From Methylobacter sp. (lineage in GTDB: Bacteria; Pseudomonadota; Gammaproteobacteria; Methylococcales; Methylomonadaceae), in NCBI GenBank assembly GCA_004299305.1, contig SCPZ01000118.1, positions 1-48,614 on the forward strand: a stretch of 48,614 bases of DNA, in the 5' to 3' direction. The position numbers and the translations under genes are program-made. This document shows positions 17,299-24,980 of this stretch, in pieces (the stretch's first letter is position 1; each line of letters starts with the position of its first letter). Below the pieces are notes generated by a model, which saw only the letters and a list, made by a program, of their open reading frames with translations, was not told the origin of the DNA and searched no databases.

Positions 17299-18723
17299 TT
17301 ATCCCGCCATTAAATCCCCCGCCATATCCCCCAGCTTTTTTAGCGCCCGTTCCAATCTATCATTCCAAGGCACAGCGCAACTAAGCCGGATAAAGTTGCC
17401 GTATTTCTTTTGCGTAGCCGAAAACAGCGGCCCAGGCGCGATGATGATGCCTTCAAGGCTGGCTTGCCGATGCAGTTCCATCGCATCGACATGTTCCGGC
17501 AGCTCGACCCACAACGCGAAACCGCCTTCCGGCTGGGTCACTTTGGTACCCTCGGGAAAAAACAGGCTCACCGCTTTGACCATACGGGTCACGCTTTGCG
17601 CATAATCCTGCCGAACTTGGCGCAGGTAACGATCATAACCGCCCTGCTCCAGCAAATGGGCAATGATCAGTTGATTTAGCGTCGGCGTGGCCTGATGCAG
17701 CATGTATTTAAGATTTTCCACTTTTTTCATGTGTCGGCCCGGAACCAGCCAGCCGATGCGCAAGCCCGGCGACAAGGTTTTGGCAAAAGACGAGCAATAC
17801 AGCACTTCGCCCTGTTGGCTCCAGGCCTTGGCGACGGAAGGCCGCTTCAATCCGAAACCCAAATCGCCATAGACATCGTCTTCGACCAGCGGAATGCCGT
17901 TTTTTTCCAACAGTCCGACTATGTTCTTCTTCCGTTCGTCGGACATGCAGGAACCAAGCGGGTTGTTGTAGTTGGAAATCAACAGGCAGGCTTTGATCGG
18001 CCACTGTTCAATCGCCAGTTGCAGCGCTTCAACAGAAACGCCTTCGCGCGGATGAGTCGGTATTTCCAATGCTTCCATGCCGCAGGATTCGATGACCTGC
18101 AACAAGCCGTAAAAGGTCGGCGATTCGATAGCGATTACATCGCCCGGTTTGCAGACCGCCATCAACGCGAGCCGGACCGCGTCCCTCGCGCCATGAGTAA
18201 TGACTATATCGTCTGGACTGACCGTACAATTCAACTCGACCATGCGCTTGGCAATCTGGCGGCGCAGCTCTTGATTGCCGAGCAATTCGTCGGTGTCGAA
18301 ACAGCGTTTTTCAAACAGGCGCGCTACTTTTTGGGTGGCCTGTTGCAGAATCCGTGTCGGTAAGAATGCCGGGGCAGGTACCGAAGAGCCCAGATTGATT
18401 TGATAAGGGTCTTTAGCGGCCAACAGAATCTGCCGGGTTAAGGACTGGCCTGTCACACGGGAAGGCGTCGTTGACGGTTCGGAAATACCGGGTTCAGTGA
18501 TGGCTAGCCGGTGAACGGTGCTGACGTAATAGCCGGAACGCGCTCTAGCCTCGATTCGGCCTTGATCCTCCAGCAGCCGGTAGGCTTCAAGCGCGGTCGA
18601 TACGCTTACGTTCAACTGTTGGCTTAAGCGGCGTATGCCCGGCAAGCGCTCGCCTGTATGGTAAACGCCCTGTTCGATATGGGCGAGGATATGATCTGCT
18701 ACGGTCTCATAAAGATGTTTCAT
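17299..18723 (-). CDS. MocR/PdxR-type regulator (GntR HTH + aminotransferase fold)
   Basis: MocR-family regulators join a GntR-type winged helix to a class I aminotransferase-like domain that binds PLP and senses an amino compound. The N-terminal HTH (about 1-70) reads GERLPGIRRLSQQLNVSVST; the C-terminal domain (about 110-474) has NYNNPLGSCMS, EDDVYGDL and the PLP-lysine motif SFAKTLSPGLRIGW with Lys near 315. I chose the ATG at 18723, preceded by GAGGAGAGG, over a longer frame from 18768. It is divergent from the multicopper oxidase operon. The shared region upstream of both that operon and the nit cluster carries repeated ATCTGT-type sites overlapping the presumed -35, a usual place for MocR binding. 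Control of both is inferred, not shown. Confidence 0.9.
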   Translation of the reverse strand: MKHLYETVADHILAHIEQGVYHTGERLPGIRRLSQQLNVSVSTALEAYRLLEDQGRIEARARSGYYVSTVHRLAITEPGISEPSTTPSRVTGQSLTRQILLAAKDPYQINLGSSVPAPAFLPTRILQQATQKVARLFEKRCFDTDELLGNQELRRQIAKRMVELNCTVSPDDIVITHGARDAVRLALMAVCKPGDVIAIESPTFYGLLQVIESCGMEALEIPTHPREGVSVEALQLAIEQWPIKACLLISNYNNPLGSCMSDERKKNIVGLLEKNGIPLVEDDVYGDLGFGLKRPSVAKAWSQQGEVLYCSSFAKTLSPGLRIGWLVPGRHMKKVENLKYMLHQATPTLNQLIIAHLLEQGGYDRYLRQVRQDYAQSVTRMVKAVSLFFPEGTKVTQPEGGFALWVELPEHVDAMELHRQASLEGIIIAPGPLFSATQKKYGNFIRLSCAVPWNDRLERALKKLGDMAGDLMAG

Positions 18724-18878
18724 TAGTTTTGCCCTCTCCTCGGGTTGTCTGTCCGGCAAATTTAGCACAACTGTATCTATTTATGATTCATTTTTTTATA
18801 TTGTATAGCTATCTTGCTACCGCTCCCTCTCATATATCGTTCCTATACCGGAACAAAATCACAATAAATCCGAATTAC

Positions 18879-19002
18879 CCATAACAGTTACCGTCTTATT
18901 AAGCGGAACAGATCAGTTAAATCGCTATCTGTACTTAATAATTAATACAATTCTAAATCTGTTCCGCTTTCTTTCTCGCGAGTACAGTATGTACCGTCAA
19001 TC
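18879..19002 (+). promoter_or_regulatory. Promoter/operator region of the copper operon, shared with the nit cluster
   Basis: Three sites: GGAACAGAT (18905-18913), ATCTGTAC (18927-18934) and ATCTGTTCC (18957-18965). The first and third form an inverted pair AAGCGGAACAGAT/ATCTGTTCCGCTT. A -10-like TACAGT lies at 18983-18988 and the transcript should begin near CCGTCAATC (18994-19002). The spacings (13, 22 and 20 bases, then 5) are identical to those at 24208-24305 upstream of the nit cluster. The third site overlaps the position of the -35 element. Confidence 0.75.
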
Positions 19003-19017
19003 AGTTAAAGGGTTGAC
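18996..19017 (+). promoter_or_regulatory. 5' leader hairpin of the copper operon
   Basis: GTCAATC (18996-19002) can pair with GGTTGAC (19011-19017), 7 bp with one U-G pair and an 8-nt loop. It lies at the predicted 5' end of the transcript. The nit leader begins with the same left arm. Confidence 0.5.
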
Positions 19018-19040
19018 CTACTAACAACCGGGAGAATTTC

Positions 19041-20843
19041 ATGGCGCCAATTCAATCACCGGCTCATCCGTCTTCGCATAGGTTGCCTAGTAAATTGAAA
19101 CACACAGCATTCCGAGGTCATGTTATGCGTAAAAAATTGCTTAACACACTATTAGTAAGTAGCCCGTTGCTACTATTTTCCGTTTGTAGTCAGGCGGCTG
19201 TCGATTTGCCTGCTTCAGCAAAAATTCCATTGGGTGCAGCCGAGGAGGTTTGTGTCGATTTCAATCCAGCTTCGTGGCGTGATGCGCAAGAAATCGATGG
19301 CGTCAAAATCCAGGAGTCGCGTTTGTGCGAACCCGACAACCCGGCCGACATTGCCGCTTTCGTCAAAGGCACCAATAACATTTCCATGGAAACCTTGATG
19401 CATACGCAATTGGCTGCCGATGCCGTTACCCTATCCGACGATGTCGACGGCGACGGCGACCCCGACAAGGTCATTATCAAACTGGAAGTGGTCGAGCTGA
19501 ACGGGCATTCGCCCGACGTTAAAGAACCGATCACCACTTTCGATATAGCGCCGGGCATACAGCCGACCTTTTGGGTGTTTGCGCCGAAAACACGCGATAT
19601 GTCCACCATGAATCTTTACGATACCCGCGCCAATCCTACTTTGCGCGCCCCATCGCCGACGATACGCGTGGAACAGGATGATGTGGTTTGGCTTGTCTTA
19701 GAAAACACGCATTTTTTACCGCATTCCATTCACCTGCACGGCGTTGACCATCCGTTCGCGGATCAGGAAGGCACAGGCAATGATGGCGTTTCACAAACCA
19801 GCAATAGGGACACCATGCCGGGTGAGAGCAAAACCTATGTGGTTAAGCCGCGTCAGCCCGGCACCATGTATTACCATTGCCATGTGCAATCGCACACCCA
19901 CATCCCCATGGGTTTGCAAGGGATGTTTGTAGTGGAGGAAAACCGCCCCAACAACTGGCCGCAAACCTTGAATGTCGGCGCTGGCCAAGTGCGTCATCCC
20001 TCGGTCGCGGTGCTGGAAAAATATTCCCGGGAATATGACTTGCATTACCAATCCGCCGATAAAGAACTACACGAGACCGTGGCGCGATCCGCCAATGATC
20101 CCCGCTTGCTGGCGAAACACTTGAACATGGATTACGACACGACCGATGCCAGCAACGATTATTTCATGCTCAATGGTCGCTCGTTCCCTTATACCTTAAG
20201 GGAGTCTTTGATTCACATGGATAAGGATGAAAAAGTAAAGCTGCGGGTTTTGAACGGTCATACCGAAACCCTGGCCCTACACATGCATGGACATAAGCCC
20301 ACTAGCACGCATTATGACGGCGTAGATAACGGTACCGGCTCCCATATGCAAAGAGACGTGCATGGCATGGTAACGGCGCAACGGCTCGACTTGGAACTGA
20401 GCGGACAGGATGACGGCTTGCACAGCTTCGGCGAAGGTATCTGGATATTTCATGACCATGTTGAAAAAGCGTTCACTACCGACGGCGTGGGTGAAGGCGG
20501 CGATATTAGCCTGGTTGTCTATAAAGGCTTTTACGATGAGCGCGGCATCCCCAAAGTCCGCGGCATGAGTCTCGCACCTTACTTTACCAAGGCGTTTTGG
20601 CAACGAAACTATCCCATCTGGCAAGATTACGATGCTTGGCGTAGCTTAGGTCTTCCTGAGTTAACAGTCGGCGTTGCGGCAGCTGAGCAGGCAACAACCG
20701 ATGCCACATCAATTCCGCAGCAGTCGGGGCGCTCAACAGCCATAGTCTTGTTATACGGCATATTACTGGGCATTGCGCTCTATGTTGTAACGATTCGGCG
20801 GCATTCTATCCTGGGCTGGTTTCGGCAAAAACAATCCGGTTAG
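19041..20843 (+). CDS. Membrane-anchored two-domain multicopper oxidase
   Basis: Periplasmic copper oxidase. A first ATG at 19041 has a strong GGGAG site; an internal ATG at 19125 also has GAGG and begins a clean signal peptide (MRKKLLNTLLVSSPLLLFSV). The first 28 residues may therefore be an extension or the real start may be 19125. Copper motifs, numbered from 19041: HSIHLHG (228-234), HCHVQSH (279-285, with the type 1 Cys) followed by MGLQGMFVV, LHMHGHKP (413-420) and FHDHVEKAFTTDG (470-482). The Cys is in the first cupredoxin domain and none is in the second, as in type C two-domain oxidases. A C-terminal TM (AIVLLYGILLGIALYVV) anchors it. Substrate unknown. First gene of a copper operon with two metal-binding partners and an HMA-membrane protein. 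Confidence 0.9.
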   Translation: MAPIQSPAHPSSHRLPSKLKHTAFRGHVMRKKLLNTLLVSSPLLLFSVCSQAAVDLPASAKIPLGAAEEVCVDFNPASWRDAQEIDGVKIQESRLCEPDNPADIAAFVKGTNNISMETLMHTQLAADAVTLSDDVDGDGDPDKVIIKLEVVELNGHSPDVKEPITTFDIAPGIQPTFWVFAPKTRDMSTMNLYDTRANPTLRAPSPTIRVEQDDVVWLVLENTHFLPHSIHLHGVDHPFADQEGTGNDGVSQTSNRDTMPGESKTYVVKPRQPGTMYYHCHVQSHTHIPMGLQGMFVVEENRPNNWPQTLNVGAGQVRHPSVAVLEKYSREYDLHYQSADKELHETVARSANDPRLLAKHLNMDYDTTDASNDYFMLNGRSFPYTLRESLIHMDKDEKVKLRVLNGHTETLALHMHGHKPTSTHYDGVDNGTGSHMQRDVHGMVTAQRLDLELSGQDDGLHSFGEGIWIFHDHVEKAFTTDGVGEGGDISLVVYKGFYDERGIPKVRGMSLAPYFTKAFWQRNYPIWQDYDAWRSLGLPELTVGVAAAEQATTDATSIPQQSGRSTAIVLLYGILLGIALYVVTIRRHSILGWFRQKQSG

Positions 20844-20851
20844 AAAGCTAT

Positions 20852-20980
20852 ATGAAACAACGGGAAGTTATTGCAGCGACTGTTTCGGTGAAGCCCGTCA
20901 GGATGACGTCTTTTCAAGAAACAGTTTCTGTTCAACCGCTACCCGGTAACTTAATGAAATTTAATCGATTTGGAAGGTAA
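20852..20980 (+). CDS. Possible 42-residue small ORF in the copper operon
   Basis: An ATG nine bases after the oxidase stop opens 42 codons that fill the gap to two bases before the next gene. Sequence starts MKQREVIAATVSVKPVRMTS; no domain is recognised and the ribosome site is weak (AGAAAG). It may simply be an untranslated spacer. Confidence 0.25.
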   Translation: MKQREVIAATVSVKPVRMTSFQETVSVQPLPGNLMKFNRFGR

Positions 20981-20982
20981 CC

Positions 20983-21573
20983 ATGAACAAATTAGCAATT
21001 TTTAAAAACGTGTGCTTAGCATTAGCGGGCCTGATTTTTTCTGCGTCTGCGTGGGCGCATGGCGGCGCGGCGGGAACCGACACCGACCAGTGTAAGTTTG
21101 AATTAGAACCCGGTCACTGGCTTCACTATACCGCTTATCAACCGGAAATGTACCCCGCCAAGGATTTTTGCGGCAGCCTCCCTGCACTCAACGCGCTAAC
21201 GCAGTTGGTGTTTGATTATCAAGATATGCGTTATCGCGATATGGCGGTAGAGTTTGAAGTGACCAGAGAACCTGATGGAACGCGCGTTTTCTTTGAAGAA
21301 GCCAAAAAACATAAATCGGGAACGGTAGCTCTCTCTTTGCCCAAAGGCGTGACCGAACAAGGCAAGTATCTTATCCATATCACCTTATTAAAAAACGATG
21401 GCGGACGCTTGGATGCGCACATGGGCTTCACGGCGGGCGCAGGCGAATCAATTTCTTATAGCACTTATGGCTTATATGCGTTGTTTGCATTTGCGGGGCT
21501 TTACGTACTCTATCTTTCAAGCGCCGGATTTAAACGCCAGATTGACACTGGCCTAGAAAAAATTAAAGCGTAA
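20983..21573 (+). CDS. Predicted periplasmic protein with mature N-terminal His and C-terminal TM
   Basis: 196 residues, family not recognised. A signal peptide ends SASAWA, so cleavage would leave His26 (HGGAAG) as the first residue, the position used by histidine-brace copper proteins (CopC, LPMO-like chaperones). Two Cys (near 37 and 61) could form a disulfide. The middle is beta-rich (MAVEFEVTREPDGTRVFFEE, KYLIHITLLKNDG) with a further His near 146, and a TM segment (GLYALFAFAGLYVLYLSS) is followed by a basic tail. AAGGTAACC ribosome site just before the ATG. Its position between a multicopper oxidase and a cupredoxin suggests copper handling. That role is an inference from the mature N-terminus and the context. 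Confidence 0.8.
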   Translation: MNKLAIFKNVCLALAGLIFSASAWAHGGAAGTDTDQCKFELEPGHWLHYTAYQPEMYPAKDFCGSLPALNALTQLVFDYQDMRYRDMAVEFEVTREPDGTRVFFEEAKKHKSGTVALSLPKGVTEQGKYLIHITLLKNDGGRLDAHMGFTAGAGESISYSTYGLYALFAFAGLYVLYLSSAGFKRQIDTGLEKIKA

Positions 21574-21693
21574 TTCATTCATCAACGCCGCACTAAGTCA
21601 TGAACGGTGGTATTGAGGGCTGCGGTTTCCGGTCTTTGCAAACCGTACCGATAGCACCGTTTCATGCGCGCGGCAAGCGAAGAGGGACTCCCT

Positions 21694-22539
21694 ATGGCTC
21701 ACCTATTTTCAATCGCACTATTAACGGCTTTGTTGTCATCGACCGCGACCGCAAAGGAATACGAAAAACACACGGCGCTGATGGATCATGGCAATGGTCA
21801 CCTGATGGACATGAACGGCGGCATGGTGATGGGGCAAAATACCGACACGCTGCCGGGCGGATGCGACAAGATCAAGGCCACTAAAGAAATCACCGTACAT
21901 GCCGGGCACAAATACGCAGAAAAATTTCCTGGGCGGATGTGGGCTTTCGATCGACAAGAATTCAAGTTTGAGCCTTGCACCCAATTGACCGTACATTTCG
22001 TCAATGACGACCATATCCGCCACCAATGGATGATGCACGGTTTGCCTAAGTACCTTTATCCGCACGGCATGTTTCATTTGGAAGTATCGGGCCCTGCGCA
22101 AATAAGCGGCACGTTAATCTTGCCGCCCGGCGATCAAACCTACCTGGTGCATTGCGATATGGCGGGACACATGGAGAAAGGCTTAAAAGCCCAGCTTAAA
22201 GTCGGTAAAGGCAGCGGCGATTTGCCCAGCATTCCCGGCATCACCGCGAACCTGATTGAAGATAACTATAACGAAGCCATGCCGACGGTGCTGCTGGCCA
22301 AGACTGCTGCGCCTGTTAACGTTGCATCCAGCGAAGAACCGTTGATTTCCGGTACCTTACTGACCGGCATAGTTATAGGATTGTTGCTGACATCCTATTT
22401 GACGCGGAAATTTAAAGGCATGAGTGTTGCTGAAATTATTGCTTATATTTTTCAGCATTTAACGACTCTGTGTAGGTTTTTATTCAAGCAATTGGCCTTT
22501 TTAATAAAGCTGATATTACCTAATAAAATTTCTGTTTAA
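21694..22539 (+). CDS. Membrane-anchored cupredoxin (plastocyanin-like)
   Basis: 281 residues from the ATG at 21694 (GAGGGA upstream; a longer frame opens at 21664). Signal peptide (LFSIALLTALLSSTATA), a Met/His-rich linker (HTALMDHGNGHLMDMNGGMV), then a cupredoxin domain. Likely type 1 copper ligands are a His in HIRHQWMMHG, Cys154 in LVHCDMAGHMEKG, His159 and a following Met. A C-terminal TM (ISGTLLTGIVIGLLLTSYL) is followed by a second hydrophobic helix (LFKQLAFLIKLILP). It could pass electrons to or from the oxidase upstream. Third gene of the copper operon. Confidence 0.88.
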   Translation: MAHLFSIALLTALLSSTATAKEYEKHTALMDHGNGHLMDMNGGMVMGQNTDTLPGGCDKIKATKEITVHAGHKYAEKFPGRMWAFDRQEFKFEPCTQLTVHFVNDDHIRHQWMMHGLPKYLYPHGMFHLEVSGPAQISGTLILPPGDQTYLVHCDMAGHMEKGLKAQLKVGKGSGDLPSIPGITANLIEDNYNEAMPTVLLAKTAAPVNVASSEEPLISGTLLTGIVIGLLLTSYLTRKFKGMSVAEIIAYIFQHLTTLCRFLFKQLAFLIKLILPNKISV

Positions 22540-22672
22540 GTGCTTATATCTGCCTTAACACCTATCGGTTTAACGAGGAGTTTAAACTGGATGCTAGGGA
22601 ACACTAAGAGCATGACCGCAGGGGCTTGATACCGAGTTTCTGCTGATCCAGTCAACAACAGAGGGCTAGGCT

Positions 22673-23746
22673 ATGAACATCGTTACCAGAGAATTTAAAA
22701 TCAGTGGTATGCATTGTTTCGGCTGCGAAGAAGCCATAAACGATAGCCTCAAGGGAATGTCCGGCATCATCAAAGCCGAAGCCGACTACCGTCGGCAAAC
22801 CGCTAAAATTGTATATGACACTCGGTTAATCAGCGAACTTGCCATACGCCAGCACATAGAGGCCAAGGGCTATGGCGTTGACGAAGCTTCCAGGCCATTC
22901 TTCAAGAAAGCGATACAGACTCTGATCTTTTTGCTGCTACTGGCTTCCGTCGGCGGATTGGCATGGTGGGGGAAAAACCTAATCCCCGGCATTTTGCAGC
23001 AAATCAATCCTCACATGAACCCTACCTTGCTGTTCGGTATTGGCGTTTTAACCGGTTTTCACTGTATCGGCATGTGCGGCGGCTTTGTGGTCGGTTACAC
23101 CGTTGCCGGTCAATCCAAGGCTCGACAATTAGGGGCGCATTTACTCTACGGTTTAGGGAAAACACTGTCATATACCACGCTGGGCGCCGGTTCCGGTTTA
23201 CTGGGATCGATAATTGCCATCACACCGCTGATGCGAGGTACGGTCACTTTGCTGGCCAGCGGCTTCGTACTGCTATACGGTTTGAAAATACTGAATGTAT
23301 TTTCTCTATTACGGCGATTTAGCTTGCGCTGGCCGCGCATCATCAATCGGCAGGTTGCCGACAGTTTACGCCGACATCGCAGCCCTTTGTCCATCGGTTT
23401 GCTGAACGGGCTGGTATTAGGCTGCGGGCCTTTGCAAGCCATCTATGTAATGGCCGCAGGCACTGGCGATCCGCTGCAAGGCGCATTGTTTTTGCTAATA
23501 TTCGGCTTGGGTACTCTGTTACCCTTGACCGGGTTCGGCTTATTTGCTGTTCTGTTATCCCCAACTGCCATTCGGCAGCTGCTAAGCGTTTCCGGGATAT
23601 TGGTGATCGTGATGGGACTGATGATGGCGCAACGGGGATTGAAGCTCTTATCGCCCGTCGAATCAATGCTGTCGCCAGCACAATTGCAAACGTCGGCTCC
23701 GCTACCGTTACAGAAAAAATCATCGAAAACGCAGGCTGGGATATAG
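22673..23746 (+). CDS. HMA domain fused to SafE/DsbD-like six-TM protein
   Basis: 357 residues. The N-terminal heavy-metal-associated domain has GMHCFGC (Cys15, Cys18). A TM near 80-100 links to a membrane domain with TGFHCIGMCGGFVVGYTVAG and LLNGLVLGCGPLQAIYVMAA, the repeated pattern of the TauE/SafE or DsbD-TM2 group, with Cys in the membrane. Such fusions are found with copper and cytochrome oxidase maturation genes; movement of copper or reductant is the likely role. ATG preceded by GAGGG. Last gene of the copper operon, followed by a repeat island. Confidence 0.85.
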   Translation: MNIVTREFKISGMHCFGCEEAINDSLKGMSGIIKAEADYRRQTAKIVYDTRLISELAIRQHIEAKGYGVDEASRPFFKKAIQTLIFLLLLASVGGLAWWGKNLIPGILQQINPHMNPTLLFGIGVLTGFHCIGMCGGFVVGYTVAGQSKARQLGAHLLYGLGKTLSYTTLGAGSGLLGSIIAITPLMRGTVTLLASGFVLLYGLKILNVFSLLRRFSLRWPRIINRQVADSLRRHRSPLSIGLLNGLVLGCGPLQAIYVMAAGTGDPLQGALFLLIFGLGTLLPLTGFGLFAVLLSPTAIRQLLSVSGILVIVMGLMMAQRGLKLLSPVESMLSPAQLQTSAPLPLQKKSSKTQAGI

Positions 23747-24180
23747 TTGAAAATTCATCGCTATCAATCCGGTTTAACCAGCATCTCACATCAGCCGACA
23801 CTCATCCATATCACCTAGACTTATCAACGCTCGGTCGAGACGATGTATCGTTCCCACACTCCCGTGCTCATCGTTATACACAACACTGTCCCGTCTCCGA
23901 GTAATCCCCTTGTTGGGCGTGCTTCTAACTTCCCTCGTTCCCACGCGCTGCGCTCGTCTTTATACACAAGTCATTGTGAGAGCATTTGGAATTGCCCCTC
24001 TCGTAGGAGCGGGCCGCGCCCGCGACATTTGGGGGAATGATTACACTGTTGTAATGTCTTCATCGCGGGCATGACCCACTCCTACAATGGTCAACATCGA
24101 CCAAGGCATTCACACAGTTGTGTATAACGATGAGCGCAGCGTGTGGGAACGAGGTAACGTATTAGATAAATCAGATTTAA
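23747..24180. repeat. Nested inverted-repeat island between copper and nit operons
   Basis: An outer inverted pair, CGTTCCCACACT...TCGTTATACACAAC (23849-23889) and its inverse GTTGTGTATAACGATGAGCG...GTGGGAACG (24114-24152), encloses a further CGTTCCCACGCGCTGCGCTC copy (about 23937). It also encloses an inner inverted pair: GTAGGAGCGGGCCGCGCCCG near 24004 and TCGCGGGCATGACCCACTCC near 24063. No gene is seen. The structure could fold in RNA and separate the two operons. Confidence 0.75.
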
Positions 24181-24305
24181 CCATAACAGTTATCCGCTTT
24201 ATTAAGCGGAACAGATCGTCTAAACCGCAATCTGTACCCTAAAAATCATTTTTTCCTGAATCTGTCAACAAGCTTGCTTCACTCGTAAACTATCTCCCGT
24301 CAATC
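24181..24305 (+). promoter_or_regulatory. Promoter/operator region of the nit cluster
   Basis: Sites GGAACAGAT (24208-24216), ATCTGTAC (24230-24237) and ATCTGT (24260-24265), then a -10-like TAAACT (24286-24291) and CCGTCAATC (24297-24305) at the expected transcript start. Sequence and all spacings match the copper operon promoter at 18879-19002. The third site is less complete here (ATCTGTCAA instead of ATCTGTTCC). Confidence 0.75.
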
Positions 24306-24370
24306 CCCCTCAGTGATTGACGGCCATAACTCATCCCTGTATCGCCACCTGATTGATGCAGGGCTTTTTT
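24297..24370 (+). terminator. Leader hairpin plus terminator-like attenuator before nitB
   Basis: Hairpin 1: CCGTCAATC (24297-24305) with GATTGACGG (24315-24323), 9 bp. Hairpin 2: CCCTGTATC (24335-24343) with GATGCAGGG (24355-24363), 9 bp with one U-G, followed by C and six Ts (24365-24370). The second has intrinsic-terminator form and ends about 20 bases before the nitB start. TCAATC of hairpin 1 could instead pair with GATTGA (24351-24356), which would break the terminator. Regulated read-through is an inference. Confidence 0.6.
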
Positions 24371-24391
24371 ATTCATAACGAGGAATATTCC

Positions 24392-24874
24392 ATGCCAGCA
24401 GTTCAACAACCAGCACACATCAAAGGCGACTTTTTTGTCGATTACGAAGAGAAAGTGTTCGAAGACGTCAAAGCCGAACCCGGCGAAAAAGCCCTGGTGA
24501 AATTCCACACCGTGGCCTTTGAAGGCTCGATCGGCTTCGTAAACCTGTTGCAGGCGACCCGCTTGCAACGCAAGGGCTTTGAAACCTCGATCCTGCTGTA
24601 TGGGCCGGGCGTAACGCTGGGCATTCAACGCGGTTTTCCGCGCTTGGGCGATGAGGCTTTTCCGGGCCATCAAAACTACACCACCCAGATCAACAAATTC
24701 ATGGCCGAAGGCGGCAAGGTTTATGCCTGCCGGTTCGCGCTGCAAGCTTTGTACGGACACGGCGAACCCAGCCTGATCGAAGGCATCCGCCCGGTCAGCC
24801 CGCTTGATGTCTTGGACATTGTGCTGATCCATCGCCGCGAGAACGCTTTCATCCTGGATACCTGGACGATGTAA
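24392..24874 (+). CDS. nitB: NitB, MSMEG_0572/Sll0783-family protein
   Basis: 160 residues (ATG at 24392, CGAGGAA upstream). The family is known from Nit1C clusters and cyanobacterial nitrogen-starvation genes; its biochemical role is unknown. The protein is a compact alpha/beta type with [40 protein letters not shown] and a [16 protein letters not shown] segment with one Cys, somewhat like DsrE-type folds. First gene of a seven-gene set in the order known from Pseudomonas pseudoalcaligenes (nitB-nitH). No sigma54-type NitA gene is seen here. Confidence 0.88.
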   Translation: MPAVQQPAHIKGDFFVDYEEKVFEDVKAEPGEKALVKFHTVAFEGSIGFVNLLQATRLQRKGFETSILLYGPGVTLGIQRGFPRLGDEAFPGHQNYTTQINKFMAEGGKVYACRFALQALYGHGEPSLIEGIRPVSPLDVLDIVLIHRRENAFILDTWTM

Positions 24875-24980
24875 ATCATTTTTAGCCACAGATTTACACA
24901 GATAAAACATTACGTTATTCATCCGTGCAATCCGTGTTCATCCGTGGCTCAACAGCTTTTTCAGGACAGGAGTACAGATT
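24875..24980. repeat. Dispersed ATCCGTG-type repeat inside the nit operon
   Basis: GCCACAGATTTACACAGAT on the left and ATCCGTGTTCATCCGTGGC on the right form an imperfect inverted repeat filling the gap between nitB and the nitrilase gene. Its core resembles the family A interior at 30811-30915 and 33117-33243. An AGGAG ribosome site remains intact before the nitrilase GTG. Confidence 0.7.

Noticed and set aside
17695-18363. 222-codon plus-strand ORF inside the MocR gene
   Set aside because: Antisense shadow of a clear MocR-family protein.
21600-21884. 94-codon ORF starting before the cupredoxin gene
   Set aside because: Mostly overlaps the cupredoxin in another frame and shows no protein features.
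22591-22629. 12-codon leader peptide before the HMA gene
   Set aside because: A GAGGAG site and short frame exist, but there is no terminator or codon pattern to suggest attenuation.
24297-24370. Guanidine-II (mini-ykkC) riboswitch from two tandem leader hairpins
   Set aside because: The loops lack the ACGR tetraloop consensus; only terminator-like features are supported.
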